Assembly: GCA_028554645.1 (NCBI GenBank)
Contig: JAQOOI010000022.1
Span: forward strand, 1,798,001 to 1,862,000
Origin: Omphalotus guepiniiformis
Lineage: Eukaryota > Basidiomycota > Agaricomycetes > Agaricales > Omphalotaceae
Length of the DNA: 64,000 nucleotides
Reading direction: 5' to 3'
The notes under the pieces are model-generated. The model did no database searches and was not told the DNA's origin. It was given only the letters and a program-made list of their open reading frames with translations. This document shows, piece after piece, positions 22,554 through 33,232 of this stretch (positions within the stretch are counted from its first letter, which is position 1; every line of letters begins with the position of its first letter). The position numbers and the translations under genes were made by a program.

Positions 22554-22602
22554 GAAGAAGAATATGTTATTATGTAATCCACATTCACTCTACATCTATT
22601 AT

Positions 22603-24084
22603 CTACACCAAGCCTGCTGCTTTCATGGCCTAGAAATATACAGGGTCAGTCATAGCCTTCAAAATATTGGACAGTACTACCTTGAGCATCTCCGAACCAA
22701 TCTTAGCGGGACTATCGGTGACAATAACACCCGCCTGAGTTAGAGCGGCAACTTTGTCAGAGGCTGCGCCTATTTAGAGATTTCAATCAGTACAAGATAC
22801 AGAGTACAAAGGGAGATAAGATTCGGACCTTTTCCCCCAGAAATGATGGCCCCTGCATGTCCCATGCGCCTGCCTGGGGGAGCCGTTCTTCCAGCAATGA
22901 AACCAACAACAGGTTTGGGATTCTGGCGTGTCTTGTTGTATTTCTCGAGATATTCAGCTGCCTCTTCCTCCATGGATCCTCCAATCTCTCCGATGATGAC
23001 AATACCTACATGGGATAAGATACCTATAAGTGACTTTGATGGAAAAAAAAACTACCTTCAGTTGCCGGGTCCTCAAGGAACACCTTTATCACGTCGAGGT
23101 GTTGCGTTCCAGGAAAGGGGTCACCTCCAATACCGATACAGATCGATTGGCCAAGGCCGACATCGGTTGTCTGCGCAACAGCTTCGTAGGTCAAGGTTCC
23201 GGAACGAGAGACGATACCTAATGAAGAGCTTGTTAGAAGATTATTTTACTGCGAAGTATGATGCAGTACCAATCTTTCCGGGGGTGTGAATATGCCCAGG
23301 CTGGATACCCATTTTGCATCCACGAGGGTTGATGACTGTTAAAACATAGTGAATAAAGAAGATACACGCGTCTCGTTTTATTGACATACCACCAGGACAA
23401 TTCGGTCCTACAAGCCGGGACTTGGATTGACTTTTTAACGCTTGCATCACCCTGACGAGGAATAAGAACGACGGATGTGAGAAGGATGATATACGTTTAC
23501 GAACCCTGATCTCGTCGGCTTGAGGGATGCCTTCTGTGATACAGACAATTAAACCAATCTCGTTCTCAATAGCCTCGATAATGGCGTCGGCAGCACTTGG
23601 TGGTGGGACGTAGAGGATAGAAGCATCGGGAGATGTTTCTCTTACAGCCTGAAAGATAGGAAATGTTCTCGTGAAATTCATGTAAGGAAAACCTGTCGAT
23701 TACCTCTTTGACGCTTCCAAACACAGGTAGACCAAGGTGAGTTTGGCCAGCCTTTTTGGGTGATACACCTCCAACCATGTTCGTGCCATACTGTAATGCC
23801 TCCTTAACATGAAAAGTACTCTGAATAACGCGCTTGTCGTCAGGAACAACCTTGTTATGAGAGACGAGTGGTGCTTGCCGTCTTTCCAGTGAAACCCTGG
23901 CATAAAACTTTAGTTTCTGGCTTGATCAGAAGATTCCGTGCGGTGTCTTCGTAACTCTTGCGAGCTGCAGACTGCGTAAACGTCCTGCGTCCAGCTGCTA
24001 TGTCGTTTGGTTAAAACATAAGAAACTGTTACACCCAAGAGACATACCGCAACGAGAAAAAGTTTGACTAGCTCGATGTAACAT
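22603..24084 (-). CDS. Succinyl-CoA ligase (ADP-forming) alpha subunit, mitochondrial
   Basis: TCA-cycle enzyme in the mitochondrial matrix; the alpha subunit binds CoA and carries the phosphohistidine. Nine exons: 24084-24048, 23997-23879, 23820-23704, 23648-23390, 23335-23270, 23217-23056, 23005-22829, 22769-22681, 22629-22603. The presequence is [12 protein letters not shown] and onward. Motifs: [16 protein letters not shown] (CoA site), [63 protein letters not shown], and the active-site loop [26 protein letters not shown]. Intron 23878-23821 starts GC (GCAAGC). Inside exon 4 a 54-nt stretch (23505-23452) interrupts [11 protein letters not shown]: read through it gives 350 aa with an odd 18-residue insert, removed it gives the normal 332 aa, but its ends are not GT-AG. 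Confidence 0.94.
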
Positions 24085-24251
24085 GGAGTCTGGAGAGTCT
24101 GGAGTCTACTTAGCGGAACCCGTGGGGTTGACCCGTAACAAATAGGAACTGTGTTTGTTGCTGTTAATCTTGGGGGCTACCTTACGTACAATCGACATTT
24201 TCTACATAAATCCTAAAGTACTCGTATCCGCGAATTTCAATTACCGCTCAA

Positions 24252-27200
24252 TCACCGTTCTAGAGTTCCAGTTCTACGTCTCTCACGAGCCTTCTTGGAC
24301 TCGCGATGGAATGTGACGACTGCATACCTTACTTGGTCGAACTTTTTCTCGTTGATTGCGCTGCGTGAAAGGGGTTGAATATAAACAATATGAACTTCCG
24401 ACTAGAACCGAAGAATTCCTCTCACCCAGTGACATCTGACAAAAACTTATTCTTTACTTGATCAGGTACAGCTAGAGCTGGAAGCTGCTGCAAAATGGCA
24501 GGCAGCCACGCTAGTAACTGAGTGGTCCAGGTTGTGGCCATTATCCTGAATAGGGTGATGACAACGGAGTCGCTTTCCGGAGGAAAGTCTCCGACCAATC
24601 CGCTGAGTAAATAGCCAAGGAACTCCGCACCCTGATTTTCTACCGTGCCGTGAATAGTGTTGGCGTATAATATGAAATTCGGGGGTGTAGGAGTAGATGG
24701 AAGAGGATCCAAGCACTTGTGGCTAAAAATGTCCCGGAAAAGATCCAATGCAACAAATATGACATCCGTTTGGACAACTGTGAGTGCGGCAGTCGTCGCC
24801 CGAAAAGCAATAGGGAACACTGATGGCTGAAAGAAGACGTTAGGGGCTTCGCGTAGTAGTTGCAATAACATATGCGCATAATCTTCCAGCACTGCGAACC
24901 GAAGCCGTGTTAGACCGCATGTTTACATTAGTGAGGGTTATCGGACACACCATCAGGTAAGTTATTTGCCGACTGAGCCTGTAAAAGAGATACGACCTTA
25001 TTTGTGGCTCGTTCATATATCTCGCGGAGGGAACCGTGAAAGTTTGTATCGTCTCGGTCACCAAATCTGCCTATCACCTTACCAGCGATCCAGAGGTAAC
25101 TGGCAATACCAGTGGCTTCAAAAGCGAAGGACATTCTTGCCACAACACTCGAAGCAAAAGGTAAAACAGCTGAATCGAAGAAAGACAGTCCGTATCTCAA
25201 AACACGGTTTGCTCTTTCGGCAACATCAGGTTCTGACCCATACTTGGACAGAAAGACGTCGAACATTGCCCAGGCTTCCTGGCATGTATTTTGGCAGGCA
25301 TCAGGTAGATCCTCCCCAAAACTTCCGATGACGAACAGCATGGCTTCCAGATTCTCAAGGCCATCTATGATATGCTTAGTATCAACCTTCATTCATTATG
25401 GAGAATTTTTCTTACCACAGGCAAGCTGTAATTCTTGCTTGGTGGCCTGTCCAGTCTTGTTGACGACGGCGTGAATTACGTTAAGGATATCAAGCGAAAA
25501 GGTCTTCAAAGACTGCGCCGCTTTGTCCATAGGCATTGCTGAGATCACATGGGCAATCGCTTCATATATCTTACGCCTGTCATCTTGAAGTAATTTTGTT
25601 CCTGCGCCGTTGAGGAAAGTATGTAGGGTTGGAAGTACTTCCGCCAAATGCTGTGGCATAGTGAGATACTTGAGCCAACAATCCACAAAAAGTACGAATC
25701 ACCTGTTTGCAATCCTGACACAAGTAATTCAGCGCTTGACCGGCAGCTGCACAGACTTCCAAGTCAGAATCTTCAAAGCCAGAAGAGATGAACTGCAACT
25801 GGTTGCTGATGTACGTTGGATGTACGTTGATCCATTCCGTATAACGAGATATGATCATGAGAGATGCATAACGAACTCGTGGGTGCGAAGGGAGCGACGG
25901 GAGAAGATCTAGTATCTTTGGCACAGCACCTTCATCTTTAGGATCGATTTGAGCACCCATAGACCTCAAAGCAAAAAGAGGTGCCTCGATTTCCTGCCAG
26001 GAGACATTGCCAGAGCCGCGTGATAGTCCGTTGGCAATCACTTCATAGGTTGCTAGCAAGCAAGATTCGGTTTCCAGTACATCGCAGCAATCCTTTAAGG
26101 CATCGCCCATGACATGCCTGAATAAACGGAAATCCTCTGCCTCTTGACCAGTGAGCGGCGCAGAGTCAGGGGGAAATTGCAGATGTTTAATGATCATTCC
26201 CATGATTGAGCGATATGCTTCAATGAAAAGAGCTGGGACTGAAGATTTCTTGCCAATGACTTGCGCGAGACGACCCCAGAACGGAAAGGCAATAGGAACT
26301 ATGTCGAGATCTGGGTATGCGGTGCATTCAGCGATAGCCTCAACAATGGGATAAAATGTATCAGTGTGCTGCACAATGAGTAGGCGATAAGTCTCCCCCG
26401 CTTCGGCAAAGATACGTGCAAAACCTCGTATTTTGTCGGGATCGTTATGGTATTTGGTCAAGAGTGGCTTCAAGGCAATGATACGAGGGACTATGATTTC
26501 AATAACAGGCATGTTGTCGTCGATTTCCTGCGTCTCATGAATGAGATCGCAAATCAAGTTAACCGCTGTGTCGAAAAGCTGATCAGACGCCAGAGCCTCA
26601 AATGACAATCCGAGAAGAGGCGAAGCCCTCATCTCTAAAGGTCTGGCTTCCCCTGAGAGCAGCCAGCTTCGAAGGCAGTCGAAAATTTGAATCTGGACAT
26701 CTGGTGTAACACCTAACAATAGAGTGAGCATCGGGCGGGGGTGAAGGCAGATGATAACGCACCAGGAGCTTGTATATACACCACCAACAAATCTAGTACT
26801 GTCTTGGCATTGGAAGTCAGGAGAGCTGACAATCTCTCATCCCACTCGTAGTCCTGATACAGGGATTAGATTCTTGAGTGGCCACGCACAAAGAAACAGA
26901 ACTGACAGTGATTGGCACTTTATGATTAATGTGGAGTTCCTCTGGAAGCAACGTTAAGAATTGCAACAAGGCTGGAACAGTAGCAGGATTTCCGCCAAAA
27001 GTGTTGATCATCGTCTGCACGGCGTTGTTCCAACTAGGTAGCTGCATCGCCAATCCCGCCACTGCCAAACACAACTGAACCAATATAGCCCTCGGACCAG
27101 CTGCATACTTTTCTAAAGCAGCCAAAAGCGTATCTCGTAGGGCAGGAAGATTCGCAGAATCAACTTGATTGAGATCGTAAGTGACCTAAGTAGAAACCGA

Positions 27201-27512
27201 TTCAGTAATCGAGAAAAAACGACCAGTCTTGTGATCGGCGTACTTTCATCCTGAATGTCTGGGCAGCAAAGACCTTTGCTGCAAGTGGTGCCTCAGGGGA
27301 GAGCAGGAGGACGTTACAGGTCGACCATGCCTCGGCCTAAGGTAGCGCATTGGTTCACAAGTTAGACGAATGTTGAGGAACGGTCCAGGCGGGAGATCAT
27401 TTACAGAGTGTTGAAAATCTTGAAGCCATACATTGGCTTTCTCCAGTGAATCCCTGTCCGGCGTTCGTGAAAAGACATCTAGCGCAGCCAAAAGAGCTGG
27501 AATTTCGGACAT
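24252..27512 (-). CDS. Importin-beta family nuclear import receptor, Mtr10/transportin-SR type
   Basis: Karyopherin that imports SR-type mRNA-binding proteins (Mtr10/Kap111 in yeast, TNPO3 in animals). Nine exons: 27512-27405, 27336-27244, 27185-26907, 26853-26763, 26712-25703, 25650-25416, 25364-24951, 24891-24426, 24360-24252 (934 aa, family-typical). HEAT-repeat helices throughout: AAKVFAAQTFRMKVTYDL, ILVQLCLAVAGLAMQLPSW, LLPEELHINHKVPIT, FWGRLAQVIG, VRYASLMIISRYTEWINVHP, ALNYLCQDCKQHLAEVLPTL, and the C-terminal AINEKKFDQVRYAVVTFHRESKKARERR. Donors and acceptors are all GT-AG; the acceptor of intron 6 (after CATATCATAG) was picked because it has a perfect branch site (GATACTAAG) and keeps frame. 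Neighbours LSC1 and the septin run in the same direction with 167 and 422 bp spacing. Confidence 0.95.
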
Positions 27513-27934
27513 TTTTGTAGTGATAGTCAGATTGAAAGGAAGAAAGATGAAGATGCGGTCAGTTTATCCATGTTGACACCAAATCCATTGACGCGATTAT
27601 CACCAGGTCTTTATCGAATGAAATAAGGGCCAAAGTGGTATATGGTATATGTTATTGACAGGAATCGGTACATCCTCGGCTCCAGATGCTAACAGAAATC
27701 ATAGAGAAAATAATCGTAATAGAGAATAGGGAGCAGTAGACTGAGTATCCATGGTGAAGGAGTGTGGATGTTCACGAAGAACCAAGACAACAGATAACAC
27801 TAAAAAATGTACGACAGAAGGCAAGAATAGGGAAGCGCGAGTACGGTAGACAATGTCAGTGCGATTGCAATTGACTTTCCCATTAGTCAATGCGGAAGGT
27901 GGCCTTGCCACTCTCAGGAACTCGTTGAATTCGT
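27513..27934. other. Intergenic between MTR10 and septin
   Basis: 422 bp holding the MTR10 promoter and septin 3' UTR. A minus-strand frame at 27699-27911 shows no family features. Nothing else recognised. Confidence 0.4.
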
Positions 27935-29975
27935 CTAGGTACGGAGGAAACCCTTTTTCCTTCCACTCTGATGAAAGATATTCGTCAATTCAAACAGCAT
28001 ATAAGAGATATGGTGCACACTGACCGGGTTCTTCTCTGGAGTGAGCGGACGTCCGGACTCGAGCTTCCTCTTCTTCTCCTCTAGATCCAGCCGTTGCTTT
28101 TCCAGTGCTTCCTTCATTTCCTTGTGCCGAGCATATAGCTCCTCCTCGGACTGCTTGAGTTTAGCTTCCTTCTCCTGTACTTTTTGCTGGAAGACCATCT
28201 TCATTTCTGCCTCCATCTTGGCGAGCTTGGCTTCGTGCATGACACGTTCTTCCTGTAGTCGGGCAGCAGGATTGAGAGAAGAAAGTTAGCATGCATTCTC
28301 TTGAATAGATAGATGAGGCTGACTTGATCTCCTTGAACACACTCGAGTCTTGCGCCACACCCATGCTGACAAGCTTCTCTGTACGCCAGTTCTCGTACAG
28401 GACGTCGTTAGTGTACTCCCTGAGCTCCTCCATGTATGTGCGAACGAGCATTTGTCTAAGCTTGACAAAATCGCAGTGCTATAAGAATAAAATGAGAAAA
28501 ACGATCCCGAACGACGTAATGAGTTAAGACAAACCTCCTCATTGTCAACCTCGACAACGCCCCATGGATAAGCACGCCCTCGGACCTGACGTCCATCAGG
28601 AGTGACGACGGCTTTGTCGGAACCGACGACGGCAAATGGAATTTTGCTGGCGATTTCTTCGGCCTCAGCAATAGTCTCCTCGTCTTCATTCTCGTAGGTT
28701 GGAGCCTGGAAAATGTGGATGTTGTGATGTTCGATATCTGAGAGAATCTACACAACGAAGGGTGAAACTTGAACAAGTTAAAGGGACGATGAAAACATAC
28801 CCTCAGCTTGAATGCTGCAATCTCTTCGTCAGTCATGGTATCCGCTTTCGCAATGATGGGAATCAAGTTGACTTTGGTATGAAGCCGGCGCATGAACTCG
28901 ATATCAATTTGCTTCAACCTGCAAAAGGGATAATCAAACGTTAGACATATTCAAGGTGAATCTACTTGTTGCTCACGAGTGTCCCGTTGGCTGAATGAAG
29001 TACAGGCAGGCATGTACACGGTTGTCAACAACCTTCATTCGGTTGACGCGATTCTCCTGCTCCAAGTAAGAGTCAAACCTCGACTCAATGTTTTCCACAA
29101 TTGGCTTCCAGCTGTCAAGGAGGGTTCAGACTGGCGAACAATGGAACACGACGCTGTTCTACATAGCTGTCATCGTTGTTGACGAAGTCTCCAAAGCCAG
29201 GGGTGTCAACAACAGTCAAGTGAAGACGCACTCCATTTTCCTCAATGTCTACACGTAAAACGAAGGCAAGCTTAAGGTAAAGAAACGTCCCGTGGTGACA
29301 GCAACAATGCACGCACCAGCACCGATGCTCTCAATAGCAACGGTCTTGGGCCGCTCCGCAGAAGGTGGCAGGGGTTCCTTGGGCGGATAGAGAGTGGTGT
29401 TGAACAAAGTGTTAATGAGAGTCGACTTGCCCAAACCCGACTCCCCTGAAAAAAAATAGCCAAAACAAACACGCGATCATTATTAGAAGTAAAGCGAATT
29501 ATGAGAACCACTGACCGACGACCATAGTAGTGAACTGAAAGCCCTTTCTAACACTCTTCCTGTGAACCTGGTTGGGAAGGTTGGCGAAACCAACGTAGCC
29601 CATCAGTTTTTTACGAATGACAGGAGAGATAGCAGAATTGTTGGAGGGCCCAAGAGAGGGACTTGAGCCATTGGGCAAACCATTTGAATACTCGCCCGCG
29701 CGAGAGGAGGCGTAAGAGTCAGACATCTAAAGAAATATAAGAAGTGAAGGAAAGGAAAAGGAAGAAAGGGAGTAAAAATTTACTGGAGAGACTGGGACGA
29801 TGGGAGAGAAGGAACCTGGCGAATATTCAAGTTGGTCTTGTTTGGCTACCCGAGTGGCGGCGGTCTCTGAACTCAATCTCGGTCGCGGCGTAACGAGCAG
29901 CTTCTGCAACCGACGAAATTAGTCTTTGTCCTCGTAAGTATCTCATTTTCTTACCAAGTTGTACGGTACCTTCAT
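27935..29975 (-). CDS. Septin, Cdc3/AspB type
   Basis: GTP-binding filament-forming protein of the septum and cell cortex. Probable exons: 29975-29955, 29903-29784, 29726-29516, 29445-29317, 29248-29167, 29111-28977, 28918-28801, 28747-28535, 28478-28324, 28271-28025, 27967-27935 (487 aa; 440 from the Met at 29726). Motifs: the polybasic [21 protein letters not shown]-loop GESGLGKST, switch [21 protein letters not shown] (AKAD), septin-unique element [11 protein letters not shown], and a C-terminal coiled coil ([20 protein letters not shown]). The first two exons join in frame to 29726 and may extend the protein or be 5' UTR. Two junctions lack a GT-AG solution matching the family: between exons 5/6 and exons 9/10; see findings. 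The orthology to Cdc3 is inferred from the N-terminal motif and the long coiled coil. Confidence 0.93.
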
Positions 29976-30114
29976 TACAGACAGGTATGTGTAAGTACTG
30001 CTAACATGCTTTTTTCTTCCTTCTTTTTCTTCACTTCCAACCCACGCTGCACCAACGTGAACAACGTGAAACAATTAATATTAAGACTATGTTATATATG
30101 TGACTTCTTCTTCT

Positions 30115-30654
30115 TCAGTGGCACGCATCCAGGTTGATGAACATCTCAAATATCTCTATTTCCTCGGCCGTGATCGAGGAGATTTCTTCCTCGTTCCATC
30201 TCCATTGACATCGTCTCTCTATCTCCCTTTGCGGTTGCTCTTCGCACCCGAAGGACCGTGACAAGACCCCCTCTAGACTCGGGATCTCCAATGTGGAGCT
30301 CTCTGGCGTCGATGAAGGTGGTGGGCTTTCGCTACATCTCGTCCTTCCACTTCCTTCAGAACTGCTATCACTCAGCTCAGAGCTGCTATCCGTCTCCGAT
30401 TCCGGCGAGCGTATGATTCTGCCATCTCCTGCGCGGCGCAAGATTTCGTCTTTCAGAAATGCACCTTTCCCCAATGCCGTTGTAGTTAGCGTCAGCGTGG
30501 ATGAGGATCGAACTTTTTCCCTCCATGGGGTTTCCGACCTCAGACGTCTCGAGCTTTGTGATTGCACCCTCATCTTCCCACTTAGGAAGGACGCAAAGAA
30601 GGCGGTGTGGGCATTCCCGGCCTCCGCTAGAGCCAGTTTAGGTGTTCGAGGCAT
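30115..30654 (-). CDS. Hypothetical Ser/Glu-rich protein
   Basis: A single-exon frame of 179 codons from the ATG at 30654 (MPRTPKLALAEAGNAHTAFF) to 30115. It starts with a short helical, Ala-rich segment, then a basic Ser-rich part (KMRVQSQSSRRLRSE), a Ser/Glu low-complexity stretch (ETDSSSELSDSSSEGSG) and an acidic C-terminus (EEISSITAEEIEIFEMF). No domain is recognised. The opposite strand also has a long frame (30293-30922), so one of the two may be chance; I prefer the minus frame because it has a plausible start and sits between two minus-strand genes. Function unknown. Confidence 0.45.
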   Translation of the reverse strand: MPRTPKLALAEAGNAHTAFFASFLSGKMRVQSQSSRRLRSETPWREKVRSSSTLTLTTTALGKGAFLKDEILRRAGDGRIIRSPESETDSSSELSDSSSEGSGRTRCSESPPPSSTPESSTLEIPSLEGVLSRSFGCEEQPQREIERRCQWRWNEEEISSITAEEIEIFEMFINLDACH

Positions 30655-30865
30655 GAGTAATAACACGAAAGAGGTGCTTAACGGTGTGTCTGTTCGTCTC
30701 TTTAAATGGTCTGTGTCAAAGCTCGCGGTTCGCTTTGATCATTCATGGACTCCTCTTGGAATCGAAGGAGTCGTTGTACGTTCACAAAGAGAAGTGGTCA
30801 GTGCTACCCCTGAAATGTATTGTTTTCACGGAAGGTGCCACCAAACAATACTTGAGCCCGTTACA

Positions 30866-32110
30866 CTAAGGCACAAGGGCTTTGAAGCCAAATACTTTGT
30901 AAAAGGCATAGGTTCAGCATGACAAACCAAAGCAATCTAGTGTGGCAAAGCATCTCACCATCGGGTCGACTATAATGCCCTGTTACGTCAAGGTCAAATT
31001 TCCCTCGGATGCAATCATCCAAATCCAAATCTGCAGTCAGGACACCTTCTTCACCCAACAAAGGTCCAGCTAGTACTTTACCCAAAGGACTAACAATGAC
31101 GCTCCCTCCCGCAATCATGATATTATCACCGTTCCTGGCGCTAGCATCCGCGACAGGGTGGTCCGCGGGGTAATCTTTTTCTTGTGCAAATTGGCAGGCA
31201 GAAAGTACAAAGCACCGCCCTTCCAGAGCAATGTGCGCCATTGAATGTTGCCATGCAGGACGTGCATCTACGGTGGGTGCACAATATATCTGTGTCCCTT
31301 GGGTGTAATAATAGTTTCGCACTTGCGAGCCAAATCAAGAGTCCTAGTCAATGCTTATGGTGCCTTGATTTCCTTTAAAGCTAGACGTACGAAGAGGCAT
31401 ATAATTCTCCCTAAATCAGATTCAACGCCTGTTTATGTCACCGAAGGAAAGTTACGAACCAGCAAATTGCAGCAGATATTTTTGCCTTCACTTCAACAGA
31501 TTCGTCGTTAGCAGGAGAAAATGCTTTCTCGACGACGGGAAGAGTAGAGCCATCCCCCTGTCCCCATATCAATCTCTCTGTCGCTGTCGGCACCAATTTA
31601 CGGTGCTTCCCTACAAAGCCTTCAATGGGATCCACGAACACCGCAGTACAGTAAAGGGTGCCTCGATCGCGTTCAATCACACCAACTACGATAAATACAC
31701 CTGTTTCCTTGCTGATTTCTTCGATTCTTGTTATGGCCGGAGATGGGATATCTATCGCTGCGGAGTGGTACCGGACAAATTCGTCCCGTCCGTCAGGAGA
31801 CCGTTCACCAACGACAGCGCCAAAACTAGACATCTTCGGATAACCACCAATACTAATAAGGGGGGATTCATATCGTCACTATCGCGCATAGTTCTATCGG
31901 ACATACAATGCTGGCAAAGTCTTCAATATTAGATATGAATAAATAATCAACTTCTTTACCTTCTGGGAATACCACAAGCTTCGCATCGTCGCGCTCCTTT
32001 GCAACGCGCGTGAGCCGTTCTAACTTATCAAGCGTGTGTGACAGAGAGTATGCATGAGTACAGGCCTGAATCACTGAAGCCCGGATGACTTTAGGTGTAG
32101 CAGAACTCAT
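30866..32110 (-). CDS. Nitrilase / cyanide hydratase family protein
   Basis: Carbon-nitrogen hydrolase of the nitrilase branch, hydrolysing nitriles (or hydrating cyanide); substrate not predictable. Six exons: 32110-31960, 31910-31907, 31852-31460, 31410-31391, 31321-30959, 30894-30866 (319 aa). The Glu-Lys-Cys triad is visible: Glu in VVFPEAFIGGYPK, Lys in GKHRKLVPTATERLIWGQGDGS, Cys in AAICWENYMPLLR. Later motifs: IYCAPTVDARPAWQ, GRCFVLSACQF, IAGGSVIVSPLGKVLAGPL and GHYSRPDVF. Exon 2 is only 4 nt (CATT) and spells the Ala-Phe of PEAF; exon 4 is 20 nt and spells WENYMPLL. Without both, the active-site Glu loop and the Cys loop fall out of frame. All junctions are GT-AG. Confidence 0.93.
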
Positions 32111-32229
32111 GATGGTCAAAAGGAAAGAAAAATTGAACGAAGAACTCGATTACCGAACGGCCCGAGGGCATTACTTTTAGCCGTCACACGCACACTAAGA
32201 GCGCTGAGCAGGATAAAGAATGTATCATA

Positions 32230-33132
32230 TTATGTCCTAATAACGGTAGGGTCACCATCAGGAAGCCATTCTTGAGGGAAATCGTGAATGGTAGGTCGAT
32301 TGTGAACGCGGCATCGAAGATGTTCTCCCTTTTTTGCCCTCCGGACTTTAGAGTAGATATAACGAAGATCTAAAGGAATATCCTTGAATTGATCGCTTTG
32401 GTTCTGGTTGGAAGTCAGTAACAGAATTGTCGGTGAAAGAAAAAAAAGGCAGACATACATTAGCTTCAGCAATGAGCCTATCTAAAGTATCACTGATCCA
32501 TTTCAGATTTTGGGCGGGATGCACGAAATCTTCACAAGAGATTTTTATGAAGCCGTTGCCCCAGACAGCCAGCCCACTAACGCCAGCATCCGCTGGTGGC
32601 TTAAGTGACCATCTTGGGCCAGCGAGAAGCTTGATTTTGTGAACAGCATATTGGTCCCGTAAAGGCAGTTCGTCCACAGGAACGACTACAACTCGCTTTG
32701 ACGTCGCCGGATGGTCTTCCCCACCGTATTCTAATGAGCGAACAATAAGTGGGGCTGATTCTGGAGGGACAAACGGTTTTCGGTATGCTGTTGAAGACAT
32801 AAGAATAGGCTACACGGAATTCTGACAGGTCTATGCGCACCAACAAGCTTTGGCATCTCGTGCTCAATAAGCCGCATATAGTAGAGAGTCTGGCGTTGTT
32901 CTCTCAGCATCAAATGACCAGCGGAAGCTGTGTCGTCGTCGTCGAATTCATCGTCAAGCATTTCCAGAGCCTCCTCCTCGTCTACGGGATCCTCAATCTT
33001 GACACGACGTGCTGATACAGGACTGGAGGCATGTATGTAGCGAGGAAAGCATGGCCGTGTCACCCGAGCTGTACTGGAAGGAGAAGACCGCTGTGCTGCG
33101 CGCACAATAAGAGTGGCTGCCCGAAAGACCAT
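32230..33132 (-). CDS. Mitochondrial small-subunit ribosomal protein mS35 (Rsm24)
   Basis: Mitochondrion-specific component of the ribosome small subunit. Exons 33132-32841, 32787-32459, 32403-32230 (264 aa). The N-terminus is a basic mitochondrial presequence (MVFRAATLIVRAAQRSS), followed by an acidic stretch (DEEEALEMLDDEFDDDD). The family domain (MRP-S28/Rsm24) shows LPLRDQYAVHKIKLLAGPRW, GNGFIKISCEDF and AQNLKWISDTLDRLI. The acceptor of the last intron is the CAG giving NQSDQFKDIPLDLRY; the AAG eight bases later breaks the frame. It is head-to-head with the CZIB gene, 100 bp apart. Confidence 0.9.
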
Positions 33133-33232
33133 AATTTACTCAACCGAGAACGGAAATTTTGGTTCTCCCCTCATTGTCAAAGGTGTTGGACAACAGACGA
33201 CAACAATACTTGCCCTTGCCTTACCCCTGCTC
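33133..33232. promoter_or_regulatory. Divergent promoter: mS35 / CZIB
   Basis: Only 100 bp between the two ATGs. It has no coding potential and must hold both promoters. No motif assigned. Confidence 0.4.

Noticed and set aside
30293..30922. Plus-strand frame of 209 codons
   Set aside because: Opposite to the hypothetical minus-strand gene and overlapping the end of the nitrilase gene; repetitive Leu/Ser composition is the complement of the Ser/Glu-rich frame. No family features.
31853..31959. Single intron in the nitrilase gene from 31959 to 31853
   Set aside because: It breaks the frame; the two-intron model with a 4-nt exon gives the exact nitrilase motif.
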